Below the pieces are notes generated by a model. It saw only the letters and a program-made list of their open reading frames with translations. It was not told the DNA's origin and did no database searches. A DNA stretch of 44,832 nt from Bacteroidales bacterium (GTDB lineage: Bacteria > Bacteroidota > Bacteroidia > Bacteroidales > P3): assembly GCA_017448905.1 (NCBI GenBank), contig JAFSKP010000155.1, forward strand, positions 1 through 44,832. The letters run 5' to 3'. Shown in pieces: positions 10,533-19,323 of this stretch. A program made the position numbers and the translations under genes. Within the stretch, counting starts at the first letter, position 1. Every line of letters begins with the position of its first letter.

Positions 10533-12069
10533 ATCTCCCCCACGAGTCGCGGTCGAGGCTGCGGTAGGTGATGGCTTCCTGCAGGTGGTGGGTCTGGATG
10601 TCGGGGCTGCTTTCGAGGTCGGCGATGGTGCGGCTGACGCGAAGGATGCGGTCGTAGGCGCGAGCCGACAGTCCCAGCCGTTCCATTGCCTGCTCCATGA
10701 TATGGCGGCACTCGTTGGTGAGTTGGCAGTGCTGGCGCGTCAGACGGCTGGTCATCTGGGCGTTGCAGTGGATGCCAGGATTGCCTTTGAAGCGTTCGGT
10801 CTGTATGGCCCGTGCCGCCATGACGCGCTGCCTGATGTCGGCACTACTCTCTGTGGGGAGTGAACTACCCAAGTCTGTGACGGGAACAGGAGTGACTTCG
10901 ATGTGAATATCTATTCGGTCCATCAGAGGGCCGCTGACTTTGTTCATATAGCGTCGTGCGGCACCGGCAGGACAGGTGCATTCTATAGTCGGATGGTTGT
11001 AATAGCCACAGGGACAAGGGTTCATTGCGGCGATAAGCATGAAGGCAGCGGGGTATTCGATAGTCATCTTGGCACGGCTGATGGTGATGCGTCGCTCCTC
11101 CATGGGCTGTCGCAGCACTTCGAGAGCGGTGCGCTTGAACTCGGGCAGCTCGTCGAGGAAAAGCACGCCATTGTGTGCCAGACTTATCTCTCCCGGGGCG
11201 GGGTTGGAGCCTCCGCCACAGAGACCGGCATCGGAAACAGTGTGGTGCGGCGAGCGGAAAGGACGTATGGAAATGAGCGAGTCTTCTTTGCGCATCTTGC
11301 CCGCCACGGAATATATCTGGGTCGTCTCCAACGACTCGCCGAGCGACAGGGGAGGCAGTATGCTTGGCATACGCTTGGCGAGCATGGTCTTGCCGCTACC
11401 TGGAGGACCTACGAGAATGACGTTGTGCGAACCCGCAGCGGCAATCTCGAGGGCTCGTTTCACATCCGACTGCCCTTTCACGTCGGCAAAGTCGAACTCG
11501 TAGTTGTTCAGTGAGTTGGCAAATTCGGCGCGGGTATCGACGATGGTGGGCTCTATACTTTTCTTGCCATTGAAGAAATCGATGACCTCGCGCAGCGTCT
11601 TTGCGCCATAGACATCCAGATTGTTGACGATGGCGGCTTCGCGTGCATTGGAGGCGGGAACAATGAGCCCTTTGCAGTGGCGTCGGCGGGCTTCTATGGC
11701 AATAGGCAGTGCACCGCGGATGGGCCGCAGGGAACCGTCCAACCCCAGCTCGCCCATGATGACATACTCTTCCAGCATTCCGTTTTCGATGTCGCCATTG
11801 GCTCCGAGAATGCCTATCGCTATTGTGAGGTCGTAGGCGGTTCCCTCTTTCTTGAGGTCTGCGGGGGCGAGATTGATGATTATCTTCTTGCCAGGGATCC
11901 TGTATCCGGTCTGTTCGAAAGCAGATGTTATGCGTTGAGTGCTTTCTTTCACTGCGTTGTCGGGCAACCCTACCATGCTGAAGCCTACGCCTGAACAGAT
12001 GTTCACTTCGACGGTGACAGCCATTGCGTTAACTCCGATTATGGCACTTCCGTATGTCTTTACAAGCAT
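10531..12069 (-). CDS. YifB/ComM family Mg-chelatase-like ATPase
   Basis: AAA+ ATPase of the YifB/ComM family, 512 residues; the ComM homologue is a branch-migration helicase in natural transformation. The N-terminal ChlI-like domain (residues 1-165) has [22 protein letters not shown] split over its start. The AAA+ core has [16 protein letters not shown] (around residue 222) and [14 protein letters not shown] zinc-like [15 protein letters not shown] segment and the Mg-chelatase C-terminal domain with [19 protein letters not shown] follow. It is probably transcribed after yraN, 53 bases upstream on the same strand. It converges on the ABC-F gene with 25 bases between stops. Confidence 0.94.
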   Translation of the reverse strand: MLVKTYGSAIIGVNAMAVTVEVNICSGVGFSMVGLPDNAVKESTQRITSAFEQTGYRIPGKKIIINLAPADLKKEGTAYDLTIAIGILGANGDIENGMLEEYVIMGELGLDGSLRPIRGALPIAIEARRRHCKGLIVPASNAREAAIVNNLDVYGAKTLREVIDFFNGKKSIEPTIVDTRAEFANSLNNYEFDFADVKGQSDVKRALEIAAAGSHNVILVGPPGSGKTMLAKRMPSILPPLSLGESLETTQIYSVAGKMRKEDSLISIRPFRSPHHTVSDAGLCGGGSNPAPGEISLAHNGVLFLDELPEFKRTALEVLRQPMEERRITISRAKMTIEYPAAFMLIAAMNPCPCGYYNHPTIECTCPAGAARRYMNKVSGPLMDRIDIHIEVTPVPVTDLGSSLPTESSADIRQRVMAARAIQTERFKGNPGIHCNAQMTSRLTRQHCQLTNECRHIMEQAMERLGLSARAYDRILRVSRTIADLESSPDIQTHHLQEAITYRSLDRDSWGR

Positions 12070-12122
12070 AAGACGAGACTGTTGTTATCTTTATTTTTGC
12101 TGTGGGATGTAATGTTTCAGGT

Positions 12123-12512
12123 TCAGTAACTCAAAACGTTGAACGCATTCTTTATGTGGTGGATTTCGGTTTTGCCATTGTTGGTGACTATTGAGATGAT
12201 GTCGAAGCGTACAGGTTCTTGGCGTTCGTGGGTGCACACATATTTGTCGGCTGCCCAGATGAGCATCTGTCTTTTCCGGTGATCCACCGCTTCTTCGGGC
12301 TCTGTAATGTCGTTGTTGGAACGCGTCTTGACTTCCACGATGGCTATCTCGTTGTCCTTGTAGGCTATTATGTCAATTTCATGTCGCTTTGCCCTGTAGT
12401 TGCGCTCCAGAATCAAATACCCCTCTTCTTCCAAGTATTCCACGGCGGTCTGCTCTCCCATGGCACCCAGGGCATTGGCTTTTTGCCGTTTTTTTTTTGA
12501 GCTGGTCGTCAT
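12123..12512 (-). CDS. YraN family (UPF0102) endonuclease-fold protein
   Basis: Small restriction-endonuclease-fold protein of unknown function. The conserved core is LGAMGEQTAVEYLEEEGY, IDIIAYKDNEIAIVEVKTR (the PD-ExK-like site) and FDIISIV. The open frame extends upstream to 12665, but a perfect TAnnTTTG box lies inside that extension (12638-12645, minus strand). Translation should therefore begin downstream, at the Met at 12512 (chosen, about 129 residues, family length) or the Met at 12530. Codons just after the start contain a run of ten A (12489-12498 on the plus strand as T), encoding KKK, a slippage-prone spot. comM follows on the same strand. Confidence 0.85.
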   Translation of the reverse strand: MTTSSKKKRQKANALGAMGEQTAVEYLEEEGYLILERNYRAKRHEIDIIAYKDNEIAIVEVKTRSNNDITEPEEAVDHRKRQMLIWAADKYVCTHERQEPVRFDIISIVTNNGKTEIHHIKNAFNVLSY

Positions 12513-12637
12513 GTTGCTTTCAAGAGCCATTTGCAATTGCTTTTTGAACTGTGGAGTCGAAAAAGAAGGCTGTCGGATGCCTATAATGTTCTGTGTTATA
12601 TGATGTTGATGTGGGTGAGTCTCCGCCAACCCCGGTG

Positions 12638-12645
12638 CAAAAATA
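12638..12645 (-). promoter_or_regulatory. -7 box upstream of yraN
   Basis: The minus-strand octamer TATTTTTG matches TAnnTTTG exactly. A clear TTTG -33 box is not seen, only a T-rich stretch. It implies transcription starting near 12630, inside the longest open frame. Confidence 0.6.
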
Positions 12646-12859
12646 CATTTTTTTGCGATTTCCATAAAAAACAGCTTGCATGAAAAGCCATAAAGGGAAT
12701 AACCTGCTCTAATGCAATCGTGACAGGAGCGTTTTCTGCAAACAGGTGTCGTATTCAGTGTATTAATCCAATTTCCTGATTCTTAATTTTATAAACAGGA
12801 TTATGTTTGAAATCCGTTTCTAAATGCTGTTTTTTTTTAACTGTTTGAAAAAAATAACG

Positions 12860-12867
12860 TATTTTTG
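12860..12867 (+). promoter_or_regulatory. -7 box of the nucleotide-sugar operon
   Basis: TATTTTTG matches TAnnTTTG exactly and lies 24 bases before the ugd ATG. A T-run (12829-12838) occupies the -33 position. The region 12666-12859 is AT-rich and shows no open frame. Confidence 0.65.
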
Positions 12868-12890
12868 CATTTTTAAAAACCTTTTCTTTT

Positions 12891-14192
12891 ATGAGAATTT
12901 CTGTTGCAGGTACCGGCTATGTCGGCCTTTCAATCGCCACCCTGTTGGCTCAACATAATGAAGTTACCGCCGTGGATGTTGTCCCCGAGCGTGTCGACCT
13001 TGTCAACAACAGGAAGTCGCCCATTCAGGACGACTATATCGAAGATTATCTTGCCAATAAGCCGTTGAATATCAAAGCCACCCTTGATCAGGCTGCTGGC
13101 TATCGCGACGCTGAATTTGTTGTCATTGCCGCTCCGACAAACTACGACAGCCAGAAGAACTTCTTCGATACGTCGGCTGTAGAGTCGGTCATTGACGCTG
13201 TCCTGGAGGTGAACCCTAATGCCGTAATGGTTATCAAGAGTACAATCCCTGTGGGCTATACCCGTTCACTCTATGCACGCTACGCGCGTAAAGGGGTGAA
13301 ACGCTTTAACCTGCTGTTCTCTCCTGAGTTTCTGCGTGAGAGCAAGGCTCTCTACGACAACCTCTACCCGTCGAGAATCATTGTCGGCATCCCAAAGATG
13401 ATGGACGGCGAGGAGTATATGGAAGAGAATGAAGCCATCAAGGCTCTCACCGACATCGAATGGCTGACGAGCCGAGCCCATGTCTTCGCGAAACTCCTTC
13501 AGGAGGCGGCAATCAAGGAGGATGTACCCACCCTCTTCATTGGCATGAAAGAGGCAGAGGCTGTGAAATTATTCGCCAATACCTACCTCGCCCTTCGTGT
13601 GAGCTACTTCAATGAACTGGATACTTATGCCGAAATGAAGGGCCTTGACACCCAGGCTATCATCGACGGTGTGTGCCTTGATCCCCGCATCGGCTCGCAT
13701 TACAACAACCCGAGTTTCGGCTATGGCGGATACTGTCTGCCTAAGGACACCAAGCAGCTTCTCGCCAACTATGAGGATGTGCCGCAGAACATGATGAGCG
13801 CCATCGTTGAGAGCAACCGCACACGCAAGGATTTCATAGCCGACCGGGTTTTGGAGCGTGCCGGCTACTACACGGCTTCCAGCAGTTTCGACACCTCTCG
13901 CGAGAAGGAGGTCGTTGTCGGTGTTTACCGTCTGACGATGAAGTCCAACTCCGACAATTTCAGGCAGAGCGCCATCCAGGGAATCATGAAGCGCATCAAG
14001 GCCAAGGGTGCCAAGGTCATCATCTATGAGCCTACGTTGGAGAACGGCACCACCTTCTTCGGCAGCGAGGTGGTCAACGACCTCGCCGCTTTCAAAGCGA
14101 TGAGCAAGGCAATCATTGCTAACCGCTATGATACCTGTCTTGACGATGTCGCCGACAAGGTATACACCCGCGACATCTTCAAGCGCGACTAA
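12891..14192 (+). CDS. ugd: UDP-glucose 6-dehydrogenase
   Basis: Oxidises UDP-glucose to UDP-glucuronate with two NAD; 433 residues, cytoplasmic. The Rossmann motif is [10 protein letters not shown] at the N-terminus, followed by [20 protein letters not shown] and the linker helix [19 protein letters not shown]. The catalytic cysteine is in [13 protein letters not shown] (around residue 283). The C-terminal UDP-binding domain has [14 protein letters not shown]. It is the first gene of a five-gene operon and feeds the epimerase that follows. The overall sequence is typical of the Bacteroidetes version of the enzyme. Confidence 0.95.
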   Translation: MRISVAGTGYVGLSIATLLAQHNEVTAVDVVPERVDLVNNRKSPIQDDYIEDYLANKPLNIKATLDQAAGYRDAEFVVIAAPTNYDSQKNFFDTSAVESVIDAVLEVNPNAVMVIKSTIPVGYTRSLYARYARKGVKRFNLLFSPEFLRESKALYDNLYPSRIIVGIPKMMDGEEYMEENEAIKALTDIEWLTSRAHVFAKLLQEAAIKEDVPTLFIGMKEAEAVKLFANTYLALRVSYFNELDTYAEMKGLDTQAIIDGVCLDPRIGSHYNNPSFGYGGYCLPKDTKQLLANYEDVPQNMMSAIVESNRTRKDFIADRVLERAGYYTASSSFDTSREKEVVVGVYRLTMKSNSDNFRQSAIQGIMKRIKAKGAKVIIYEPTLENGTTFFGSEVVNDLAAFKAMSKAIIANRYDTCLDDVADKVYTRDIFKRD

Positions 14193-14229
14193 TCCACCCT
14201 TACCCATTTTCCACACAATTCAGGAACAG

Positions 14230-15273
14230 ATGAAAAACATTTTAGTCACTGGTTCGGCTGGTTTCATCGGCGCTAATGTGGTGAAACGCCTGTTCGGCGA
14301 ACTGGAGGGTGCCGTCATCGTGGGCATCGACAACATGAATGCCTATTACGATGTGTCGTTGAAAGAGTACCGCCTCCGTGAGCTTGAGACCCTCAATTCT
14401 GAAAATCCGCGCAACGCATGGACATTCGTGAGGGGTTCCATTGCCGATAGGGAGCTTGTGGACAGACTGTTCGCAGAATATGGCTTCGACACGGTAGTGA
14501 ACCTGGCGGCACAGGCAGGCGTGCGCTATTCCATAGAGAATCCTGACGTCTATATCGAAAGCAACATCATTGGATTCTACAACATCCTTGAAGCCTGTCG
14601 CCACCACCCTGTCGAACACCTGGTCTACGCAAGCTCCAGCAGCGTCTATGGAGGCAACAAGAAAGTGCCGTTCAGCGTCGACGACCGTGTGGACAATCCT
14701 GTGAGCCTCTATGCGGCCACCAAGAAAAGCAACGAGCTGTTCGCACATTGCTACAGCAAGCTCTACAACATCCCTTCTACCGGGCTTCGTTTCTTTACCG
14801 TATATGGGCCTGCCGGGAGGCCTGACATGGCCTATTTCGGTTTCACCAACAAACTCCTGAAAGGGGAGAACATACAGATATACAACTATGGCAACTGCCG
14901 TCGCGACTTCACATATGTCGACGACATCGTGGAGGGTATTGTGCGTGTGATGGCCAAGGCCCCGGCGAAAAGCGTTGGCGACGACGGACTGCCTATTCCA
15001 CCGTATGCTGTGTATAACATCGGCGGCGGCCAGCCGGAGAACCTGCTCGACTTTGTCCAGATACTCCAGGAAGAACTGGTCCGTTCAGGTGTATTGCCTG
15101 CCGACTATGACTTTGAGGCACATAAGCAGCTTGTCCCGATGCAGGCTGGCGACGTACCCGTCACCTACGCCGATGCTACGGCCCTGGAGCGAGACTTCGG
15201 CTTCACACCCAAGACAACACTTCGCGAAGGACTACGCCGCTTCGCCGAGTGGTATAAGGAATACTATGGTTGA
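14230..15273 (+). CDS. NAD-dependent epimerase, UDP-glucuronate 4-epimerase family
   Basis: Extended short-chain dehydrogenase of 347 residues that most likely interconverts UDP-glucuronate and UDP-galacturonate. NAD binding is by GSAGFIGANV. The catalytic triad region is SSSSVYGGNKKVPF with YAATKK (YxxxK), and the substrate loop has RFFTVYGPAGRPDM. The ATG at 14230 is chosen: the open frame runs further upstream, but only into the 3' end of ugd in another frame. The gap to ugd is 37 bases. Placement directly after ugd supports UDP-glucuronate as substrate; exact product specificity is inferred. Confidence 0.88.
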   Translation: MKNILVTGSAGFIGANVVKRLFGELEGAVIVGIDNMNAYYDVSLKEYRLRELETLNSENPRNAWTFVRGSIADRELVDRLFAEYGFDTVVNLAAQAGVRYSIENPDVYIESNIIGFYNILEACRHHPVEHLVYASSSSVYGGNKKVPFSVDDRVDNPVSLYAATKKSNELFAHCYSKLYNIPSTGLRFFTVYGPAGRPDMAYFGFTNKLLKGENIQIYNYGNCRRDFTYVDDIVEGIVRVMAKAPAKSVGDDGLPIPPYAVYNIGGGQPENLLDFVQILQEELVRSGVLPADYDFEAHKQLVPMQAGDVPVTYADATALERDFGFTPKTTLREGLRRFAEWYKEYYG

Positions 15274-15358
15274 CGAGACCTCTGTGATTCTGCATCTTTC
15301 AGTTCCATTTGTATGTAGTGAAAAACAAGTGAAAAAACAATAAATCATAATACCGACA

Positions 15359-16450
15359 ATGAGCGTTTTTAAGGACAAAACCCTCCTCATCACCGGAGGT
15401 ACAGGCAGTTTCGGCAATGCCGTGCTGCGCAGATTTTTGGACAGCGACATCAAGGAGATACGCATCCTGAGCCGCGACGAGAAGAAACAGGACGATATGC
15501 GCCACTTTCTGCAGGCACAGCGTCCTGATGTCTTCAACAAGGTGAAATTCTATATCGGCAATGTGCGTCAGCGCGAGGCTGTCGATTTTGCCATGAACGG
15601 TGTCGACTACGTGTTCAGCGCCGCCGCTCTGAAGCAGGTGCCGAGCTGCGAATTCTTCCCGATGGAGGCTGTGCGCACCAATGTGGAAGGAACCAACAAT
15701 GTACTTCTGAGTGCCATAGCTCATGGTGTGAAGAATGTCGTGGTGCTGTCGACGGACAAGGCTGCCTATCCAATCAACGCCATGGGCATCAGCAAAGCCA
15801 TGATGGAGAAGGTGGCTATTGCACAGGGACGCGCCCTTGGCGAAGGTGCAGCCACCACTATCTGCTGCACGCGCTATGGCAACGTCATGGCCAGCCGCGG
15901 TTCTGTCATCCCACTCTGGGTGGAACAGATGATGGAAGGCAAACCAATCACCATCACCGACCCCAACATGACGCGTTTCATGATGACCCTTGACGACGCC
16001 GTCGACCTGGTGGTTTATGCCTTCACACACGGCCACAATGGCGACCTGTTCGTGCAGAAAGCACCCGCCGCCACACTGAGTACGCTGGCTCAGGCCTTGA
16101 AAGAGACCTACGCTGCACTCGACCCGAAATATGGGGAGACGGAAGTGAGAGTGATAGGTACACGCCACGGCGAGAAACTCTATGAGACCCTTGTGACACG
16201 CGAAGAGATGGCTAAAGCCATCGACATGGGCAACTACTATCGCATCCCCTGCGACAGCCGCGACCTGAATTACGACAAATATTTCACCGAGGGCAACGAA
16301 GATGTCTCCAAAATCGAGGACTACCATAGCCACAACACCGGTCGCCTCGATGTCGAGGGTATGAAGAAACTGCTGCTCAAACTGCGTTTCATCCGCGAGG
16401 ACCTCGGACTGGAACCCCATGTCAAATCGAAGGACATCCGCAGCGAGTAG
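15359..16450 (+). CDS. capE: CapE/WbjB-type UDP-GlcNAc 4,6-dehydratase/5-epimerase
   Basis: First enzyme of UDP-L-FucNAc synthesis, 363 residues, polysaccharide biosynthesis (FlaA1/CapE) family. NAD binding is by TGGTGSFGNAVL. The active-site helix STDKAAYPINAMGISKAMMEK (residues about 131-151) has Met in place of the usual Tyr, giving the Ser-Met-Lys triad known for this group. No membrane segments are present, so it is the short soluble form rather than the PglF/WbpM form. The neighbouring CapG and CapF homologues strongly favour the L-FucNAc route over the PseB role. Confidence 0.9.
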   Translation: MSVFKDKTLLITGGTGSFGNAVLRRFLDSDIKEIRILSRDEKKQDDMRHFLQAQRPDVFNKVKFYIGNVRQREAVDFAMNGVDYVFSAAALKQVPSCEFFPMEAVRTNVEGTNNVLLSAIAHGVKNVVVLSTDKAAYPINAMGISKAMMEKVAIAQGRALGEGAATTICCTRYGNVMASRGSVIPLWVEQMMEGKPITITDPNMTRFMMTLDDAVDLVVYAFTHGHNGDLFVQKAPAATLSTLAQALKETYAALDPKYGETEVRVIGTRHGEKLYETLVTREEMAKAIDMGNYYRIPCDSRDLNYDKYFTEGNEDVSKIEDYHSHNTGRLDVEGMKKLLLKLRFIREDLGLEPHVKSKDIRSE

Positions 16451-16487
16451 CTCCCGGCAAACACATTATAACGAAAGAAACAACAAT

Positions 16488-17648
16488 ATGGCAAGATTCA
16501 AAGACAATGGCAGGCTGAAACTCCTGATTATCGTGGGCACACGTCCTGAAATCATCCGCCTTGCCGCCGTGATAAACAAATGCCGCCAGTATTTCGACTG
16601 TCTGCTGGCTCATACAGGGCAGAACTATGACTATAACCTGAATGGCGTATTCTTCAAAGACCTGAAGCTGCAAGACCCTGACGTGTACATGGATGCAGTG
16701 GGCGACGACCTCGGCGCCACGATGGGCAACATCATCGACAAGAGTTACAAGCTCATGGTAGAGGTGAAACCCGATGCAGTGCTTGTGCTCGGCGACACCA
16801 ACAGCTGCCTGTCGGTCATTGGTGCCAAGCGCCTCCACATTCCCATCTTCCACATGGAGGCTGGCAACCGCTGCAAAGACGAGTGTCTGCCCGAGGAGAC
16901 TAACCGCCGTATCGTCGATATTATCAGCGACGTGAATATGGCCTATAGCGAGCATGCACGCCGCTATCTCGCCGACTGTGGCCTTCCCAAGGAGCGTACC
17001 TACGTCACAGGAAGCCCCATGGCCGAAGTGCTGCACGAAAACCTTGCCGAGATCGAGGCAAGCGACATCCACAAGCGCCTGGGGTTGGAAAAGGGCAAGT
17101 ACATCCTCCTCTCAGCTCATAGGGAAGAGAATATCGATACCGAAAAGAACTTCATGTCGCTTTTCAACGCCATCAACAGAATGGCCGAAAAATACGACAT
17201 GAAAATCCTTTACAGTTGTCATCCTCGCAGCAGAAAACGCCTTGAAGCCAGCGGATTCCAACTCGACCGCCGCGTCATCCAGCATGAACCTCTCGGATTT
17301 CATGATTACAACTGCTTGCAGATGAATGCCTTTGCTGTCGTTTCGGACTCTGGCACGCTGCCTGAAGAGTCATCGTTCTTTACCAGTGTGGGACACCCTT
17401 TCCCCGCGGTATGCATCAGGACCTCTACCGAGAGGCCTGAAGCCCTTGACAAGGCCTGTTTCTTTATTGCCGGCATCGACGAGAGGTCGTTGCTTCAGGC
17501 TGTGGCAACGGCTGTGGAGATGAACAATGCCGGCGACTACGGAACTCCTGTGCCGGACTATGTCGACGAGAATGTCTCGACGAAAGTGGTGAAGATAATA
17601 CAAAGCTACACAGGTATTGTAAACAAGATGGTATGGCGAAAATTCTAG
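16488..17648 (+). CDS. capG: CapG/WbjD-type UDP-N-acetyl sugar 2-epimerase
   Basis: Non-hydrolysing 2-epimerase of the WecB fold, 386 residues from the ATG at 16488. Seen motifs are VGTRPEIIRLAAVI, LVLGDTNSCLS, HMEAGNRCKDECLPEETNRR, SAHREENID and SDSGTLPEESSFF. In this setting it is expected to perform the last step, converting UDP-6-deoxy-L-talNAc to UDP-L-FucNAc. The open frame extends to 16419 inside the previous gene, but the ATG leaves a normal 37-base spacer. Its end overlaps the capF start by 16 bases, which suggests translational coupling. Confidence 0.9.
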   Translation: MARFKDNGRLKLLIIVGTRPEIIRLAAVINKCRQYFDCLLAHTGQNYDYNLNGVFFKDLKLQDPDVYMDAVGDDLGATMGNIIDKSYKLMVEVKPDAVLVLGDTNSCLSVIGAKRLHIPIFHMEAGNRCKDECLPEETNRRIVDIISDVNMAYSEHARRYLADCGLPKERTYVTGSPMAEVLHENLAEIEASDIHKRLGLEKGKYILLSAHREENIDTEKNFMSLFNAINRMAEKYDMKILYSCHPRSRKRLEASGFQLDRRVIQHEPLGFHDYNCLQMNAFAVVSDSGTLPEESSFFTSVGHPFPAVCIRTSTERPEALDKACFFIAGIDERSLLQAVATAVEMNNAGDYGTPVPDYVDENVSTKVVKIIQSYTGIVNKMVWRKF

Positions 17649-18832
17649 TCACTGGCGCGAAAGGCTTTGTGGGCCGCAACCTCTGCGCTCAACTCAACAA
17701 TATTAAAGAGGGTAAGGCAAGAAACTACGGTGTCACAGTCGATGCCGTTTATGAATACGACTTGGACTCTTCTCCCGAGGAGCTGGACAGGTGGTGTGCC
17801 GAAGCCGACTTTGTTTTCAACCTTGCCGGCGTGAATCGTCCGCAGAACCAGGAAGAGTTCATGCATGGCAATTTCGGTTTCGCCAGCACGCTGCTCGACA
17901 CACTCAAGAGAAATCACAACACCTGCCCGGTGATGCTCTCCAGCTCGCAGCAGGCCTCTCTGACCGGACGTTTCGGCAACAGCGAATACGGACGTAGCAA
18001 AAAGGCGGGGGAGGAACTCTTCCTTGAATATGGTGTACAAACGGGTTCCAGAGTGCTTGTCTACCGCTTCCCTAACCTTTTCGGAAAATGGTGCAGACCA
18101 AACTATAATAGTGCGGTGGCTACATTCTGTAACGCTTTCGCCAACGACTTGCCATTCACTGTCAATGACCCGTCGGTGGAGCTGGAACTGCTCTATATTG
18201 ACGACCTTGTCGACGAGATGGTGGCATGTCTGAAAGGCGAGGAGCATCGCTGCGAGTTCGATGGTCTCGATGTGTTGCCTTTGTCCGACGGAAGGTACTG
18301 CTACGTGCCTACAACACATAGGGTTACCCTCGGCAACATTGTCAGGCTGCTTGAACAGTTTGCGGCCCAACCGAGGACTTTGACGATTCCTGACATCCCC
18401 TCCGATAGTTTCGCAAAGAAGCTTTACTCGACATACTTGTCTTACTTGCCGAAGGAGAAAGTTGCCTTCTCATTGAAGATGAATGTTGATGAAAGGGGCA
18501 GTTTCACGGAAATGGTTCATACGTTGAACTGTGGACAGGTCTCTGTAAACATCTCAAGGCCGGGCATTACTAAAGGTCAGCACTGGCACAATACCAAGTG
18601 GGAGTTCTTCATCGTTGTCAGCGGACATGGTTTGATACAGGAACGCAAGATAGGTACCGATGAGGTCATCGAGTTTGAAGTCAGTGGAGACAACATCCAA
18701 TGTGTCCACATGCTCCCCGGTTACACTCACAATATCATCAATCTCTCTGAAACCGAGAACCTTGTCACGGTCATGTATTGTAACGAAATCTTCAATCCCG
18801 AAAGGCCGGACACATATTTCGAGAAAGTCTGA
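17633..18832 (+). CDS. capF: CapF/WbjC-type bifunctional reductase/3-epimerase
   Basis: Second enzyme of UDP-L-FucNAc synthesis, 399 residues. The N-terminal short-chain reductase domain (residues 1-260) has VTGAKGFVGRNL, VFNLAGVNRPQN and YGRSKKAGEELF. The C-terminal cupin (residues 280-399) has RGSFTEMVHTL, ISRPGITKGQHWHNTKWEFF (metal-binding histidines) and MLPGYTHNIINLSE. This two-domain layout is specific to CapF/WbjC. It is the last gene of the operon and ends before the terminator at 18851-18890. The gene order here is CapE-CapG-CapF, with CapF and CapG swapped relative to the classical E-F-G order. Confidence 0.92.
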   Translation: MAKILVTGAKGFVGRNLCAQLNNIKEGKARNYGVTVDAVYEYDLDSSPEELDRWCAEADFVFNLAGVNRPQNQEEFMHGNFGFASTLLDTLKRNHNTCPVMLSSSQQASLTGRFGNSEYGRSKKAGEELFLEYGVQTGSRVLVYRFPNLFGKWCRPNYNSAVATFCNAFANDLPFTVNDPSVELELLYIDDLVDEMVACLKGEEHRCEFDGLDVLPLSDGRYCYVPTTHRVTLGNIVRLLEQFAAQPRTLTIPDIPSDSFAKKLYSTYLSYLPKEKVAFSLKMNVDERGSFTEMVHTLNCGQVSVNISRPGITKGQHWHNTKWEFFIVVSGHGLIQERKIGTDEVIEFEVSGDNIQCVHMLPGYTHNIINLSETENLVTVMYCNEIFNPERPDTYFEKV

Positions 18833-18850
18833 CGCTTTGGCGACTGTTGA

Positions 18851-18890
18851 GCGGAGACCTGGAACAATTCCGGGTCTCCGCATTTCTTTT
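18851..18890 (+). terminator. Terminator of the nucleotide-sugar operon
   Basis: Strong hairpin: GCGGAGACC (from 18851) pairs with GGTCTCCGC (to 18881), extended by GGAA with TTCC around loop CAA. The T-rich tail CATTTCTTTT follows to 18890. Confidence 0.9.
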
Positions 18891-18892
18891 AG

Positions 18893-18930
18893 GCAAAAAG
18901 AAGAAAGCCACCTTACTGGAGATGGCTTCT
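18893..18930 (-). terminator. Probable terminator of tRNA-Val
   Basis: On the minus strand the 3' trailer forms AGAAGCCA / TGGCTTTCT arms (18902-18930) with one bulged base and an inner mismatch. A TCTTTTT stretch down to about 18895 follows. Confidence 0.5.
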
Positions 18931-18931
18931 G

Positions 18932-19006
18932 TGATCTGCACAAGATTTGAACTTGTGACCTCTTGCCTGTCAAGCAAGCGCTCTAAACCAACTGAGCTAG
19001 CAGATC
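18932..19006 (-). tRNA. tRNA-Val (anticodon GAC)
   Basis: Full cloverleaf on the minus strand. Acceptor GATCTGC/GCAGATC has 7 pairs. The D stem is GCTC/GAGC. The anticodon stem is CTTGC/GCAAG with loop TTGACAG, giving anticodon GAC (plus-strand 18969-18971). The variable loop is AGGTC and the T stem is ACAAG/CTTGT with loop TTCAAAT. The discriminator is A at 18932; the 3' CCA is not encoded. It reads the GUC codon, which appears frequent in this window. A consensus promoter lies 35 bases upstream. Confidence 0.95.
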
Positions 19007-19040
19007 ATTTTTTTGCTGATTTGTCTTTCGAAATCGGTTG

Positions 19041-19071
19041 CAAAAGTACAAAGATTTTCTGAACTGACAAA
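19041..19071 (-). promoter_or_regulatory. Consensus housekeeping promoter of tRNA-Val
   Basis: On the minus strand, TTTG (19068-19071), 19 bases, then TACTTTTG (19041-19048). Both boxes match the Bacteroidetes TTTG-N19-TAnnTTTG consensus exactly and lie in the right place for a short tRNA leader. Confidence 0.85.
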
Positions 19072-19194
19072 AAAAATGATATATTTTTTTGACTTTAAAT
19101 AAAGGTTATTATATAAACAACTGATATTGATAAAAATAACATTGATGGCATTTTTTTAATTATAATTAGGTATTGCACTTTTCGACTGCTTTTT

Positions 19195-19234
19195 TCAAAA
19201 AAACAAGGCTCGATTTTCAGGAAATCGGGCCTTG
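19195..19234 (-). terminator. Terminator of the ECF operon
   Basis: Arms CAAGGC (19204-19209) and GCCTTG (19229-19234), then a T-G pair and CGATTT/AAATCG around loop TCAGG. On the minus strand the stem is followed by a T-run (A-rich on plus, 19195-19203), so it terminates leftward transcription from the outer-membrane protein gene. Confidence 0.85.
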
Positions 19235-19323
19235 ATTCTTTATGAGATTTTGTTTGCTACGAAAGGTACAGGAGCTTGTGGCTCGCGTAGAGGGGACACT
19301 GTGCGTGGTGGCCCCGTCCTGTT

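Larger units (their letters stand above)
19007..19323. other. Intergenic region between tRNA-Val and the outer-membrane protein gene
   Basis: 317 bases without a credible gene. It holds the tRNA promoter (19041-19071), a very AT-rich stretch (19072-19194) in which I see nothing definite, the terminator at 19195-19234, and an 89-base GC-richer 3' trailer (19235-19323) with no recognised element. Confidence 0.7.

Noticed and set aside
15299..16420. Minus-strand frame of 373 codons opposite the CapE-like gene
   Set aside because: Antisense shadow of a well conserved enzyme; composition is low-quality and no family is recognisable.
18847..19062. Plus-strand frame across the terminator and tRNA-Val
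   Set aside because: It reads through a strong terminator and the tRNA on the opposite strand.
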